Positions 8,933 through 17,818 are shown, numbered from the stretch's first letter. The stretch: 37,552 bases of DNA from JBGQMW01 sp963769845 (GCA_963769845.1 CAVYNL010000003.1:1-37552), one strand, 5' to 3'. A program made the numbers and translations. The notes: generated from the sequence alone by a model not told the origin.

Positions 8933-10351
8933 GTGAGAGCGACCAAAAAAGAGGAAACGCTCGACCCTGAGAACTGGGGACTTATGCGGGCTTTAGGTCA
9001 TAGAATGCTTGATGACCTTCTGGATTCCCTCGAAAACGTGAGGAGCAGTCCGGTTTATGAGCCTGTGGCCGAGAGCTTGCTGCAAAAGATAGATGAGCCT
9101 CTGCCGCTCAGGCCTCAAGGAGCCGAGAAGACCTATCGAGATCTTTGCGAGATTCGGAGACTGAACAGGAGTGCTGGTTCGAGGCATCCTCGGCGGTGGG
9201 CCTATGTGAATGGAGGAGGCAACATCATGAGTGCTTTCGCGGACATGGTTGTGTCCGGACTGAACTTGGGCTCGACACTAAGTTCAAATTGGGGTTACTT
9301 CGTTGAAGCGCAGGTCATCGAGTGGTTCAAGCAGATGCTGGGTTATCCAATGGAAGCCAGCGGCGTGCTTGTCAGCGGCTGCTCTATGGCTAACCTTACA
9401 GGTCTAGCAGTCGCTCGCAACGCCAAAGCTGGATATGACGTACGCCAGCGCGGCCTTCAATCGGCTTCAAAGAGGATGACTCTTTATGGCTCATCGGAAA
9501 TGCATAGCTCACTGCAGAAAGCGGTTGAGCTGCTCGGATTTGGAAACGACTTTCTACGCAGAATACCGGTCGACTCTCATTTTCGAATCGACACGGAAGC
9601 GCTTCAAACAGCCATTTCGGACGACCGTGACGCAGGGTTTCATCCGATGTGCGTGATCGGAAATGCGGGAACGGTGAACACGGGTTCTTTTGATGACCTA
9701 ATAACGTTAGCTGGTATCTGCAGACGCGAAGGCCTCTGGTTCCACGTGGACGGAGCCTTCGGTGCTTGGGCTGCGCTTTCGCCTAAGTTGAACCGTCTCG
9801 TTGATGGTATGGGGAAGGCCGACTCGCTTGCTCTTGACCTTCATAAATGGATGTACATGCCCCTGGGGATCGGGTGCGTGTTCGTACACGACAGACAAGC
9901 TCACTATCGAACATTTGCCTCTATGCCAGAGTATCTCGCTCATGGCAAAGATCAGCCCGTGTGGTTCAGCGACCTGGGATTCGAGCTTTCCCGAGGTTTC
10001 AAAGGATTGAAAGTCTGGATGTCTCTAAAGGAACATGGGGTCAGGAAATACTCTAGGATAATCGAGCAGAACGTCGATCAGGCGCAGTACCTTAAGAAGC
10101 TTGTTGAGGAAACATCAGAGTTGGAACTGCTTGCTCCGGTGCCCTTAAACATCGTCTGCTTCCGATATAGAGCCAAGAATAAGGATGAGATATCTCTGAA
10201 CAGGTTGAACGCGAGAATACTTGAGCGACAATGGCTCAACGGGAACTGCATGATTTCAAGCACCATGATAAATGGCAAGTATGCGTTGAGGGCTTGTTTC
10301 ACGAACCATAGGAGCATAGAGAGGATATTGACTTCATGGTGCGAGAGTTGA
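8933..10351 (+). CDS. Pyridoxal-phosphate-dependent amino acid decarboxylase (group II)
   Basis: The 472-residue product has the full pattern of the glutamate/aromatic amino acid decarboxylase family. The PLP lysine is K305 in LDLHKWMYMP, the aspartate that pairs with the pyridine nitrogen is D273 in HVDGAFGAWA, and H191 in SSEMHSS is the likely ring-stacking histidine. SGCSMANLTGL near 148-158 is the cofactor-phosphate region. It would release CO2 and an amine from an amino acid in the cytosol; the substrate cannot be chosen from sequence alone. The start is a GTG after a purine-rich ribosome site. Base use is balanced, unlike the C/A-rich genes on both sides, which suggests later acquisition. 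It converges on the adenylate-forming enzyme. Confidence 0.9.
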   Translation: MRATKKEETLDPENWGLMRALGHRMLDDLLDSLENVRSSPVYEPVAESLLQKIDEPLPLRPQGAEKTYRDLCEIRRLNRSAGSRHPRRWAYVNGGGNIMSAFADMVVSGLNLGSTLSSNWGYFVEAQVIEWFKQMLGYPMEASGVLVSGCSMANLTGLAVARNAKAGYDVRQRGLQSASKRMTLYGSSEMHSSLQKAVELLGFGNDFLRRIPVDSHFRIDTEALQTAISDDRDAGFHPMCVIGNAGTVNTGSFDDLITLAGICRREGLWFHVDGAFGAWAALSPKLNRLVDGMGKADSLALDLHKWMYMPLGIGCVFVHDRQAHYRTFASMPEYLAHGKDQPVWFSDLGFELSRGFKGLKVWMSLKEHGVRKYSRIIEQNVDQAQYLKKLVEETSELELLAPVPLNIVCFRYRAKNKDEISLNRLNARILERQWLNGNCMISSTMINGKYALRACFTNHRSIERILTSWCES

Positions 10352-11694
10352 TCATGCTTGGTAATGAGATGACGCGCGTTCACCTCTGTTGAAAGGTACG
10401 CCTTCAGTTTTCTGCCTAGGCGCCTTGGCCACAGTCGGAAGGTTCGGTTCCTAGAGCCGAGTTTTCGGCTCTGCGCACGCGGAACATGTGAAACTATGTA
10501 TCGCCTCTTTCCAGATTTTTCTTTTGGAATCTCTTTGACAATCTCTAAGGTGAAGGCCACATTTTCTCCTTTGAGGTCTTTTTCCACTTTGTTGATGATC
10601 TGTTGCATCAGCTTGTCATCGTACTGTCTGCCTTTGACGATTCTCAGAACAATTTTCTCTTGTGACTCTTGAACTATCTGATATTGGGATATGCACCAGA
10701 TGTGTTCTTTGATTTCTGGAAAGAGCCATTGCCATGCGTCGCGACTTCGCAGGACCCTGCCACTGGGCAGGGTGAACTGATCGTTCTTTCTTCCTTGAAT
10801 CATTTTGATCAGAGGCCAATTTCTTCCGCACGCACAGTCCTCATCGCTTAGAACAGCAATGTCGCCCAATTCGTACCTGATCAAGGGCATCAGATAGTTA
10901 TACAGACCTGTAACCACTACTTCGCCTGGTTCCCCTGGCGCCACAGCGTCTCCTTCTTTGAGGCATTCAACTACTGCACAGTCTGTTATTGCGTGCAATC
11001 CCGAGTGTTCATTGCATTCGAAGGCTAGACGCCAGAACTCTGTGGAACCGTAAGTGTCGTACACCTCCGTGTTAAGGACTGATTCGACAAGTTTTCTGCA
11101 GTGTTCGGTCAGCACTCCGCCATGACTGAACACCAGTCTTGGACTTGTTTCGGGTATATCGGTGACGCAGAGGTCCTCAAGAATGCTGTAAAGGCTGTAA
11201 ACCACGTCAGGTTTGCATCGGTTGAGGGCCTTGACTATCTCACTGACTGGCACGTGACCAATAACGGTAACGGTGTTAGGTCTCAGACCCAGAAAGCTCA
11301 ATTGTCTAAGCTTGGTCTCTACGATCTTTGGCTGTAAGGTGGGTGAAACGTTTCCGATTGCAAAAAACTTGTCTCTGAGCCGAACACCACATTCAGTGAA
11401 GCAGTACAGTGCTAATGACTCTGAATAACTCGCGCCCCTGCGATCAAAAAGGAAGTTCATAGGTATGCCTGTGGAACCAGACGTCCAGCACGGCGTGTAT
11501 TTCGATTGATCCGTTCCTTGCGTCAGGAGTCCTGAGAAATTCTCTTTTAGATCCAGCTTCGTTGTTATCGGTATTCTTCTGAGATCTTGTGTATCTCTGA
11601 GATCTTCAGGCTTGAATCTGACCGAGTCAAACAATCTGTGATAGTAGGGAACATAACTGTAGGCATGTCTCAGCATAGCCTTTAGTCTTCTCAC
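10078..11694 (-). CDS. Phenylacetate-CoA ligase/CapK-type adenylate-forming enzyme with anomalous ends
   Basis: Residues 1-400 match the PaaK/CapK group: HAYSYVPYYHRLF, the adenylate loop TSGSTGIPMNF, then DTYGSTEF and YLMPLIRYELGDIA. A CxCGR motif (CACGRNWPLIKMIQGRKND) follows. Such enzymes activate a carboxylate as acyl-AMP, often for capsule or CoA thioester chemistry. Both ends look abnormal. The frame continues upstream through convincing sequence (SPLEVIAEIDSLKERA) back to a TGA near 11827 with no ATG, GTG or TTG before the GTG at 11694. The true start is therefore lost or shifted. Homology fades near RRYIVSHV (about 10490), yet the frame runs on about 135 codons, the last 92 antisense to the decarboxylase, so the native stop is probably lost as well. 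Confidence 0.8.
   Translation of the reverse strand: MRRLKAMLRHAYSYVPYYHRLFDSVRFKPEDLRDTQDLRRIPITTKLDLKENFSGLLTQGTDQSKYTPCWTSGSTGIPMNFLFDRRGASYSESLALYCFTECGVRLRDKFFAIGNVSPTLQPKIVETKLRQLSFLGLRPNTVTVIGHVPVSEIVKALNRCKPDVVYSLYSILEDLCVTDIPETSPRLVFSHGGVLTEHCRKLVESVLNTEVYDTYGSTEFWRLAFECNEHSGLHAITDCAVVECLKEGDAVAPGEPGEVVVTGLYNYLMPLIRYELGDIAVLSDEDCACGRNWPLIKMIQGRKNDQFTLPSGRVLRSRDAWQWLFPEIKEHIWCISQYQIVQESQEKIVLRIVKGRQYDDKLMQQIINKVEKDLKGENVAFTLEIVKEIPKEKSGKRRYIVSHVPRAQSRKLGSRNRTFRLWPRRLGRKLKAYLSTEVNARHLITKHDQLSHHEVNILSMLLWFVKQALNAYLPFIMVLEIMQFPLSHCRSSILAFNLFRDISSLFLALYRKQTMFKGTGASSSNSDVSSTSFLRYCA
10453..10472. repeat. Perfect 8-bp hairpin
   Basis: AGAGCCGA and TCGGCTCT pair perfectly around a GTTT loop. 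It sits about 100 bases beyond the decarboxylase stop and inside the doubtful C-terminal extension of the converging gene, where a bidirectional transcript end would be expected. No T-run follows it on either strand, so a terminator role is only a possibility. Confidence 0.55.
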
Positions 11695-11827
11695 CTGATT
11701 CTTTCTTAGCTCGTTTTTCCTTTTCCATTGATTCTTTCTCAGCTGAAGAAGGTCGAATGCTCTCTCTTTCAGAGAGTCGATCTCAGCAATGACTTCTAAA
11801 GGGCTCTGCCTCCAACGGATATTTCAC

Positions 11828-12226
11828 TACACACGCACTTTATTTACGTTGCCATCACGTGCGCGGCAGCTCCATATGGGCTACGAGCCTCAGGTTCTGT
11901 AGACCAAGGTTTAAATCTGATAGCGCGCGCAAATACCCCAAACCAGAAACGCATCTAACAAACCAGCCAAAAACAAGAACACGCGTGCGCGCCAAAAATT
12001 GACTGGTGAAAAGAAAGATTTTTCGACTTGTCAATTGAAAGCACCCTTCACAAAATACAGGATACACTTGGAACGTCATCGTGCCCGGCCTGTTCGACAC
12101 GTATGCATAATCCTTATAGCCCATCCAGACCCATAGTACACTACAAGGCACATGTACGCGTTCAGACATATTGTACACCCGCAAAACTTCAGAACAGTAC
12201 AACAAACAAACAGGAACCAACAAAAA
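11828..12226. other. Intergenic region upstream of exported-protein gene
   Basis: About 400 bases between divergent genes with no supported coding sequence. It holds CG-alternating elements at 11921-11930 (TAGCGCGCGC) and 11981-11993 (ACGCGTGCGCGCC). An AATTGAC/GTCAATT inverted repeat has arms at 11998-12004 and 12031-12037. A TATA-like CCTTATAG lies near 12112-12119, about 110 bases before the next start. Confidence 0.4.
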
Positions 12227-12978
12227 ATGAAAACACTCACACTACTCACCCCGATAATCATCCTCACCCTACTCGCGACCCTGCCCCTCATAACAAACGC
12301 ACTAGCACCCGCACAGCCCACACCAAAGCAAACAACGACAATAATCAACACGAACGGCGACCTAGCACTGACCGAAGAAGAGAACCGAAAACATGGAACC
12401 CCCACACGTGCGGCTTCACACAGGCAACACAAGCAGAAGCCACGTTCGCAGACCACACCTGCACACTGAGCATAAACAAGACCACAACAGAACCAGGCCA
12501 CATCGCAGCAGGCGCATGGTGGACCACCAGCTTCAAAACCCACCAAAAACTCCCACTCCTCAACACTCACGTCCAAGCAACCTTCCAAGCCTGCCTAACC
12601 CAAGCCACATACCAGCCGCCCAACGAGTGGCTCCGCATCGCACTCGCAACTGCAACGCAACGCGCAGACGGCACAGTCGTCTACACCGAACTAGACATCT
12701 ACGACACATCCAACACCCAAAACCACCCAACAGGCAACACCAACACGGGCGGCAACACCATCTACACAGGCGCAGACGTCGTCGAATACAAAACCGACCA
12801 AATCCCCACAAACCAATGGAAAAACTACACCCTAGACATAACAAGCCACGTAAACCAAGCATGGACCATCCGCCAAGGCGACAAACTCGAAAGCGTCTAC
12901 ATCGTCATCGAAACAGCAAACACACCCACACAAGTCACCCTCCAAATAAGAAACCTCTGGATCACTCAGACCAGTTGA
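12227..12978 (+). CDS. Exported protein of unknown function (one frameshift)
   Basis: The ATG at 12227 opens a clear signal peptide (MKTLTLLTPIIILTLLATLP) followed by a Thr/Asn-rich mature start. The frame shifts by one base near 12385. The continuation has FADHTCTLSINKTT, a tryptophan pair (GAWWTTSF), WLRIALATATQ and a closing QVTLQIRNLWITQ. The alternating hydrophobic pattern suggests a secreted beta-sandwich, perhaps a carbohydrate-binding or lectin-like fold, but no family is recognised. Codon choice is extremely C/A-rich (ACA, AAC, CAA, CCA). It precedes the PEP-CTERM-like gene on the same strand. Confidence 0.7.
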
Positions 12979-13067
12979 CTAGGGTTCTAGAAGAACCATA
13001 TAGACGGTTAATCCTTCTCTGTTTATAACAGGCTCTGCGAACTTTTCTTTTGAAAGGAGAAACAAAA

Positions 13068-13565
13068 ATGAAAAAACCAGCCTTAATCCTAATCATAGGC
13101 CTATTCGCAGCAATCGCTTTCACTGCAGTCGCACAAGCCCAGATCACCGCACAAATCCAAATCAAAACCCTCAACGGCAACATCATCAACGACGGCCAAA
13201 CAGTCGAACTCAACACCATAATCAAAGTCTACGGAACATACAACGACCCCGCCGGCACCGAAGCCACATACAAAATAAGCGTCTACCTCGACACAGGCTC
13301 AGGAACCTACAACCTCATAACCAGCTGGACAGGCACAATGCCAAGCGGCCAAACAGTAGAAAGCCCACAGTACGCACTCTCACAAATGGGCACATACCAG
13401 TTCCGCTTCACCGTAACCTCAGGCGCCCTGATCAGCTGCTACGAAACAGCCCAAGCACGCACAACCATACAACTCGTCACACCAGAACCAGCAACAATCG
13501 CAGCACTCTCAATGGGACTCGCAGCACTCGGCCTATTCGCCTACAAGAAAAGGCGCATAAAATAA
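13068..13565 (+). CDS. PEP-CTERM-like exported protein, probable archaeosortase substrate
   Basis: The ATG at 13068 lies 8 bases after a strong GAAAGGAG site. The 165-residue product has a signal peptide (KKPALILIIGLFAAIAFTAV), a beta-rich mature domain, and a tripartite C-terminus. That tail has a PEP motif (TPEPATI), one hydrophobic helix (AALSMGLAALGLFAY) and a basic end (KKRRIK). This is the arrangement recognised by exosortases and archaeosortases, which cleave near the motif and attach the protein to the envelope. The archaeosortase gene 9 kb upstream is an obvious candidate partner. A TATA-like GTTTATAAC lies near 13020. The gene ends 13 bases from the end of the converging caspase-like gene. 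Confidence 0.85.
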   Translation: MKKPALILIIGLFAAIAFTAVAQAQITAQIQIKTLNGNIINDGQTVELNTIIKVYGTYNDPAGTEATYKISVYLDTGSGTYNLITSWTGTMPSGQTVESPQYALSQMGTYQFRFTVTSGALISCYETAQARTTIQLVTPEPATIAALSMGLAALGLFAYKKRRIK

Positions 13566-13578
13566 CCCCCCCACTTTA

Positions 13579-14418
13579 TTAGGGAACAAAACACTTCAAG
13601 ACTGCACCGCTAGTCGGGTCGCTGCCTACCTGAGCGTTGACCTTCTCAACCGCAGCCTGAACGGACAGCTTGTCAACCCAAACACTCTTGACCAGCGCAA
13701 GCACCGCCTCATCCGAATGCGAAAGCAACACAGACCCCGACCAACCCACAAAAGCACGGGCACCCTGACCCAGAAACTCCCCAGCCAGAGCCTTGTCCAC
13801 CCCGCTGTCACAACCCATAGCTACAACAACCGAACCGTTAAACCTGCCAGCCATCAAACGCTCAACAAACCCCCAATTAACCCCAAACACGCTATCGTTA
13901 CCCTCATCCGGAAAGCATTGTCTCACCAACCCAAACCCCCGCTCCTCCACATACTTTTCACTCGAATAATTCTCACCCGTAAACAAGTAAACCTCACCAT
14001 TAGCCGCCACTGCACTGTGCATCCTCAACAGCACCACCTTATAGCCCCCAGGAAGACCCTTCAAAAAATCAACCGTAACCACACTGCCCGAAAACACGTC
14101 CACACGAAAACCCTCACCCTCCAAAACCCCCCGAACCCCCTCAGCAAAACTCCCATTCGAACCGTCCGCACTCAAAGCATCCACAACCACCGCCCTAAGC
14201 ACCCCACTCTCATTACTCCCAGCACTCACGTCACTTGCTTGGTTCCGCTGAGGCCCCCCGCCGCCACCGGAAAACCATGTTACAGCAAAATACCCGCCCA
14301 CCGCTACCGAACAACACAAAACCACCAAAAAAACCGCGGTGACCGCTAACCGCTGTCTACGCCTCGAAGCAGCAAGCTCCCTGCGGACGCTCTTGCCAGC
14401 AACACGAACTCGAAGCAT
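13579..14418 (-). CDS. Membrane-anchored caspase-fold-like protein
   Basis: The 279-residue product has a basic N-terminus and one helix (about residues 24-48), then a glycine-rich linker and an exported domain. The domain shows a possible His-Cys pair: H134 after a hydrophobic strand (YKVVLLRMHSA) and C203 after another (SVVVAMGCDSG). Spacing and strand context resemble caspase-like (clan CD) peptidases. LAGEFLGQGARAFVGWSGSV follows, as in related archaeal proteins where a missing-copy or extra-copy loop follows the Cys strand. Function is unproven; it could be an exported cysteine peptidase acting on surface proteins. It is last in a leftward set of three exported proteins, 8 bases after the previous stop. 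G/T-rich coding strand. Confidence 0.6.
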   Translation of the reverse strand: MLRVRVAGKSVRRELAASRRRQRLAVTAVFLVVLCCSVAVGGYFAVTWFSGGGGGPQRNQASDVSAGSNESGVLRAVVVDALSADGSNGSFAEGVRGVLEGEGFRVDVFSGSVVTVDFLKGLPGGYKVVLLRMHSAVAANGEVYLFTGENYSSEKYVEERGFGLVRQCFPDEGNDSVFGVNWGFVERLMAGRFNGSVVVAMGCDSGVDKALAGEFLGQGARAFVGWSGSVLLSHSDEAVLALVKSVWVDKLSVQAAVEKVNAQVGSDPTSGAVLKCFVP

Positions 14419-14426
14419 ACCCTGCC

Positions 14427-15053
14427 CTAACCACTCAACGCCCTAAACCGCTTGACAGCCGGAACCCCGACCGCCCCAGCAAAAACCGCCCCCGAAACAG
14501 CAAAGTATGCAACCAGTTCACCCGTCCAATCAGCAACATGTCCGCCTACGACAACATCAACATAAATGTACACGTCAATATGACACACATTGTTCGTGTA
14601 ATTGCCGTCCATCCAATCATGGATCTGGAACGTCACGGCCGTCCCGTTCCCCACTACCGCGCGTGTGTAAGTGTGATTATACTCACCGTCACTGAACGGA
14701 CCCCAATTCACATCCTGTCCACTAACCTGCAAGAACGAATGTCCCCCAGGGCACAGAGAATGAAGATTCCCCCAATACACGTTACTCGTAAAGTTAGTCG
14801 TATAATACATGGCGTCAGCAGCGAGGTTGCTTTCGTTATCATACAGCCACGTGTTCATTGCCACAATCCGATAAAGACCACCAGTATCTAGCACAGGCCC
14901 AGTCACCACAGCTCCCGTGCTAGACGAAGCCTGCCCTTGCCAAACAAGAGTAGGCCCAGTAGCCAACACAGGCGATAGAGCGATGGCTAACACGCCAAAA
15001 CATGACAGCATCACAGCGGACAGCACTATGCAAGCTCGAATCCTCAACCTCAA
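14427..15053 (-). CDS. Exported, C-terminally anchored protein of unknown function
   Basis: A TTG start at 15053 follows a TAGGAGTG site and a TATA-like TCTATATACG about 40 bases upstream. The 208-residue product has a signal peptide (about residues 6-32), many N-glycosylation sequons (NES, NFT, NHT, NGT, NYT) and two cysteines. A C-terminal helix (ELVAYFAVSGAVFAGAVGV) is followed by a short basic tail. The tail resembles a membrane anchor but lacks a PEP-type motif. No family is recognised. It is probably a surface protein cotranscribed with the caspase-like gene. Confidence 0.7.
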   Translation of the reverse strand: MRLRIRACIVLSAVMLSCFGVLAIALSPVLATGPTLVWQGQASSSTGAVVTGPVLDTGGLYRIVAMNTWLYDNESNLAADAMYYTTNFTSNVYWGNLHSLCPGGHSFLQVSGQDVNWGPFSDGEYNHTYTRAVVGNGTAVTFQIHDWMDGNYTNNVCHIDVYIYVDVVVGGHVADWTGELVAYFAVSGAVFAGAVGVPAVKRFRALSG

Positions 15054-15122
15054 ACACTCCTACGAAAACAACACTCTCTGCTGTCCACGTATATAGAATT
15101 TTTGCTACCCGCGAAGCTTCGG

Positions 15123-15584
15123 CTACTGCTCAGAGCCGGTGATCACAGTGTCAAAACTGAAACTCGCGACCCCGCTGATGCTAGAAGACACGTTAAGCGT
15201 AAGCGTGGCCAAAGTCACGTTTCCCACAGGAAGCGTCTGCCCCTCCCTGTTCCAGCCTACACTCATGTACGATGAAGCGTTAGCGGGACTCCAATTCTGC
15301 GCTGTGAGACCCAGCCTCACGGGCCAGTTGCCCTCGTTCCGCACATAAAAAGACACGTTCGCAGCAGCCCCAGGCGAAAGTGTTCCCCAGTCAATCGCCA
15401 CGGTCGCGTTCGTGCAGCCGCTGTTCCAGTAAGCGCCTACGTTAACGGTCTTGACTGCACCGTGACTCTGAACCGTCCGACTGCTCGACAACAAACCCCA
15501 AGCAGTCAGAGCCGAAGCCCCAACCGCAACGGCCACGCCCAGAACCGCCACCACAACAACCCCATACGACACCTGAGCCGCCAA
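15123..15584 (-). CDS. Membrane-anchored protein with the same beta domain as the S-layer-like protein
   Basis: The 153-residue product has an N-terminal helix (about residues 6-31). An exported domain follows, with TVAIDWGTLSPG, NVSFYVRNEGNWPV, NWSPANASSYMSV and a closing SFSFDTVITGS. The same domain closes the 651-residue protein at 19240-21195 (SIDWGTLSPG, YVRNEG, NWTPTQASNYMK). It looks like an immunoglobulin-like, CARDB-type surface domain (inference). The start is probably TTG at 15584. Upstream lies a promoter-like block shared with the same large protein. Confidence 0.75.
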   Translation of the reverse strand: MAAQVSYGVVVVAVLGVAVAVGASALTAWGLLSSSRTVQSHGAVKTVNVGAYWNSGCTNATVAIDWGTLSPGAAANVSFYVRNEGNWPVRLGLTAQNWSPANASSYMSVGWNREGQTLPVGNVTLATLTLNVSSSISGVASFSFDTVITGSEQ

Positions 15585-15609
15585 ACTGAATCGCCAAACA
15601 AGACACTGA

Positions 15610-15636
15610 ATCTGAACTCTTAATAAACATTATTGT
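15610..15636 (-). promoter_or_regulatory. Shared promoter-like element, copy 1
   Basis: On the + strand this holds TCTTAATAAACATTATTGT, identical over 19 bases (25 of 27 overall) to 21242-21268. A GAATACACA block starts 16 bases further upstream (15652) at the same spacing as in copy 2. It lies 26-52 bases before the start at 15584, fitting a TATA-type archaeal promoter read leftward. Confidence 0.65.
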
Positions 15637-15663
15637 CCACATGCAGAACAAGAATACACAACA

Positions 15664-15673
15664 CACGCGCGCT
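15664..15673. repeat. CG-alternating element
   Basis: CACGCGCGCT lies in the short gap between the GT2 stop and the divergently placed upstream region of the 15584 gene. It is one of the recurring intergenic elements. Confidence 0.6.
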
Positions 15674-15677
15674 AGAA

Positions 15678-16634
15678 CTAGGACGCCTTTGCCTCTTTCA
15701 AGACAACTTCAACCTCAGCATACTTGGTCGACCTAATGACCGGCCAAACACCATACTCCCGTCCGAAAGCATGGTCAAAGACGGCCAACACGTAGATCAA
15801 AGCCTCAACAATCACCGCAGCCGCTAAAAACACTGCACGCTCAGGGCACTCAGCCACCTCCTCAACCAACACCCGCAACACTACACTTGGCTTGGAAAAG
15901 ACAAGCGTATCCATAACCGTCGGAAACTCGCCCGTAACCCTCTTCGTCTGAAAATGCCCAAACAACCACCTCCTCCTCTGATTCACATAATCCACAATAT
16001 TCCTCGGCATCAGATTATGGCCCACGGCGCCAGAAGCAAAAGCAATAACGCCCTTTCTCCTCGCTACAATAGCAATGTAAGAGTCATCAGCCGCACACCC
16101 GTCAGGAATGGTCGTCACAACATCCTTCCTGACCGCCATCAACTCCCCGCTGCAATGACCCGCCTCACCCCTCTCGCCCAGCCTCCTCATCAGCCTGCCC
16201 CAAAGCCGGTACGTCATACCCGCCAAATAACCTATAAATCCGTCAGACAAGACCCGCGGGTCCTGCACAGGTCGTCCACTCACAGCCGAAACGCTCCTGT
16301 CCCTGAACGGCACCAGCAGGTTAAACAGCGCGCCAGCAGCAGGACACACATCAGCGGGGACCAGAACAACGTAGTCGCCCTCACACACCGCAAAGGCTTG
16401 GTTGAGCGCAGATGCTTTCCCAAGCCGTGCCTCCTGCTCGACCAGCTTAACAGTCACCGCCCCGCCCATGTAACGCCTGACAACCTCCACAGTGGCATCC
16501 GTACACCCCGAAGCCACGACAACGACCTCCCTTTTGACAACCTCGGGAGGGACTCTTTGACAAATCAGATTCTCCAACAAAGGCCCAATCGACCCCTCCT
16601 CGTTGTAGGCGCACACCACAATGCTGAGCCTCAT
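15678..16634 (-). CDS. Glycosyltransferase family 2
   Basis: The 318-residue protein opens with the GT-A fold signature SIVVCAYNEEGSIGPLLENL. It continues with VVVASGCTDATVEVVRRY, a VPADV acceptor of the DxD type, and a catalytic AADDSYIAI. A QRRRW motif (VNQRRRWLFGH) marks processive or polyprenyl-type GT2 enzymes. The C-terminus has one or two hydrophobic segments, so it is likely membrane-associated. It transfers a sugar from a nucleotide-sugar donor during surface glycan assembly. Its ATG overlaps the stop of the GT4 gene (ATGA), showing translational coupling in the order GT-C, GT4, GT2. Confidence 0.9.
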   Translation of the reverse strand: MRLSIVVCAYNEEGSIGPLLENLICQRVPPEVVKREVVVVASGCTDATVEVVRRYMGGAVTVKLVEQEARLGKASALNQAFAVCEGDYVVLVPADVCPAAGALFNLLVPFRDRSVSAVSGRPVQDPRVLSDGFIGYLAGMTYRLWGRLMRRLGERGEAGHCSGELMAVRKDVVTTIPDGCAADDSYIAIVARRKGVIAFASGAVGHNLMPRNIVDYVNQRRRWLFGHFQTKRVTGEFPTVMDTLVFSKPSVVLRVLVEEVAECPERAVFLAAAVIVEALIYVLAVFDHAFGREYGVWPVIRSTKYAEVEVVLKEAKAS

Positions 16635-17818
16635 GCCCGAATCGCATCCTCCCAGATGCCCTGCAACACTTCTGCAACACGAGCGTCAGAACAGTTCTCC
16701 TGCACAAAATTCGACCCTTTCTCCGCGACCTGCTCAATCTCCTCGCGCGCCTCAAACAAGCTGGCAATCTCCCTCGCGGCTCTCTCCAGATTGTTGGACA
16801 ACAGAAAACCGCGAGTTCCTCTCAAGGGCCTTTCTTCGGACGATCTGAAAGCTGCCACAGGAGTCCCACATGCCAAACTTTCCTGCACCATCCCATCGAA
16901 CCAGGCGTCCACATCGTACACCCGAATGGGCGCAACCGTCAAACCTGCAGCCCCATAATATTTCGGTAAATCCCGATGACTCACGTAACCGTGAAAACTC
17001 ACGCACTCCTCCAAACCTAACACTCTACTCTGCTCAATGCAACGAGCAAGGCCGGGGCCGTCCCCTACAACATCCAGACCGACATCTTCAACCAACGACC
17101 GAAGCCTCTGCAGGATGTGTAGCAAAAGCAACGGGGACTTCTCCCCATACGCGTTCTCAGGCTGGGGAATCCTGCCGACGTAGAGTAAACGGTTAGAAAA
17201 GTGCCTCTTCTGCCGCCTGAAGACCGCAGTGTCCACTCCTGGAACAGGAACCTTCACCGTCTTGTTGAGTAAGCCCAGTTTTCTGTAAACCATCTCCTCG
17301 GGTTCGTAACTGTACACTATTCTATCCGCCTTGCGCAACGCCTGCAGGCACGGTAGGTAGAGCAGTTTTCTCAGTGTGCCGTTGTTGTACCCGTGAAGCT
17401 GCGCAACCAGAGGCCGACCGACCTTTCTTTTCAGCAGACCCGCCATGTACGGATAGGAGAACAAGTAGTAGTTGTGGAAATGCATCAGGTCAGGCTTGTC
17501 GGTCAGGGCCTCCTGAAGTATCGCCGAGGGGTTGTGGTCGTTGCCAAACCGCTGGAAAGGCGGAAACCGCATCTTCACCGGAAAAACCTTCACCGTTCCA
17601 GCACCCACGTGGTAAACCTTCTTTTCCTGCGCGTTCTGATGGAAAGTGTAGAGCAGCGACTCCCAGCCCTTCTGCCGACAGAACTCCATGTACTTGAGTG
17701 AGAAATGTGTCCGGCTGAGTTTGCCTTCTATGTTCCACCCGCTGAACCGCTCGTCGTGGAGCAGGAGGCTCAGTATCCTCAGAGTTTCCACCTCAGCTTC
17801 TTTGTCGTATAGTTCCAT
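16631..17818 (-). CDS. Glycosyltransferase family 4
   Basis: A GT-B-fold glycosyltransferase of about 395 residues from the ATG at 17818. Motifs include PDLMHFHNYYLFSYPYM, RPLVAQLHGYNNG and NRLLYVGRIPQPEN. LDVVGDGPGL, then FHGYVSHRDLPKYYGAA and the acidic MVQESLACGTPVAAFRSSE follow, the last being the EX7E-type donor site. The frame is open upstream to 17986, but the 17818 start gives the usual N-terminus and overlaps the end of the GT-C gene by 40 bases. It probably adds a sugar to a lipid-linked or protein-linked acceptor at the inner face of the membrane. Confidence 0.9.
   Translation of the reverse strand: MELYDKEAEVETLRILSLLLHDERFSGWNIEGKLSRTHFSLKYMEFCRQKGWESLLYTFHQNAQEKKVYHVGAGTVKVFPVKMRFPPFQRFGNDHNPSAILQEALTDKPDLMHFHNYYLFSYPYMAGLLKRKVGRPLVAQLHGYNNGTLRKLLYLPCLQALRKADRIVYSYEPEEMVYRKLGLLNKTVKVPVPGVDTAVFRRQKRHFSNRLLYVGRIPQPENAYGEKSPLLLLHILQRLRSLVEDVGLDVVGDGPGLARCIEQSRVLGLEECVSFHGYVSHRDLPKYYGAAGLTVAPIRVYDVDAWFDGMVQESLACGTPVAAFRSSEERPLRGTRGFLLSNNLERAAREIASLFEAREEIEQVAEKGSNFVQENCSDARVAEVLQGIWEDAIRA

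Noticed and set aside
10453..10472. Hairpin as a definite terminator
   Set aside because: No T-run follows on either strand, and archaeal terminators depend mainly on T-runs.
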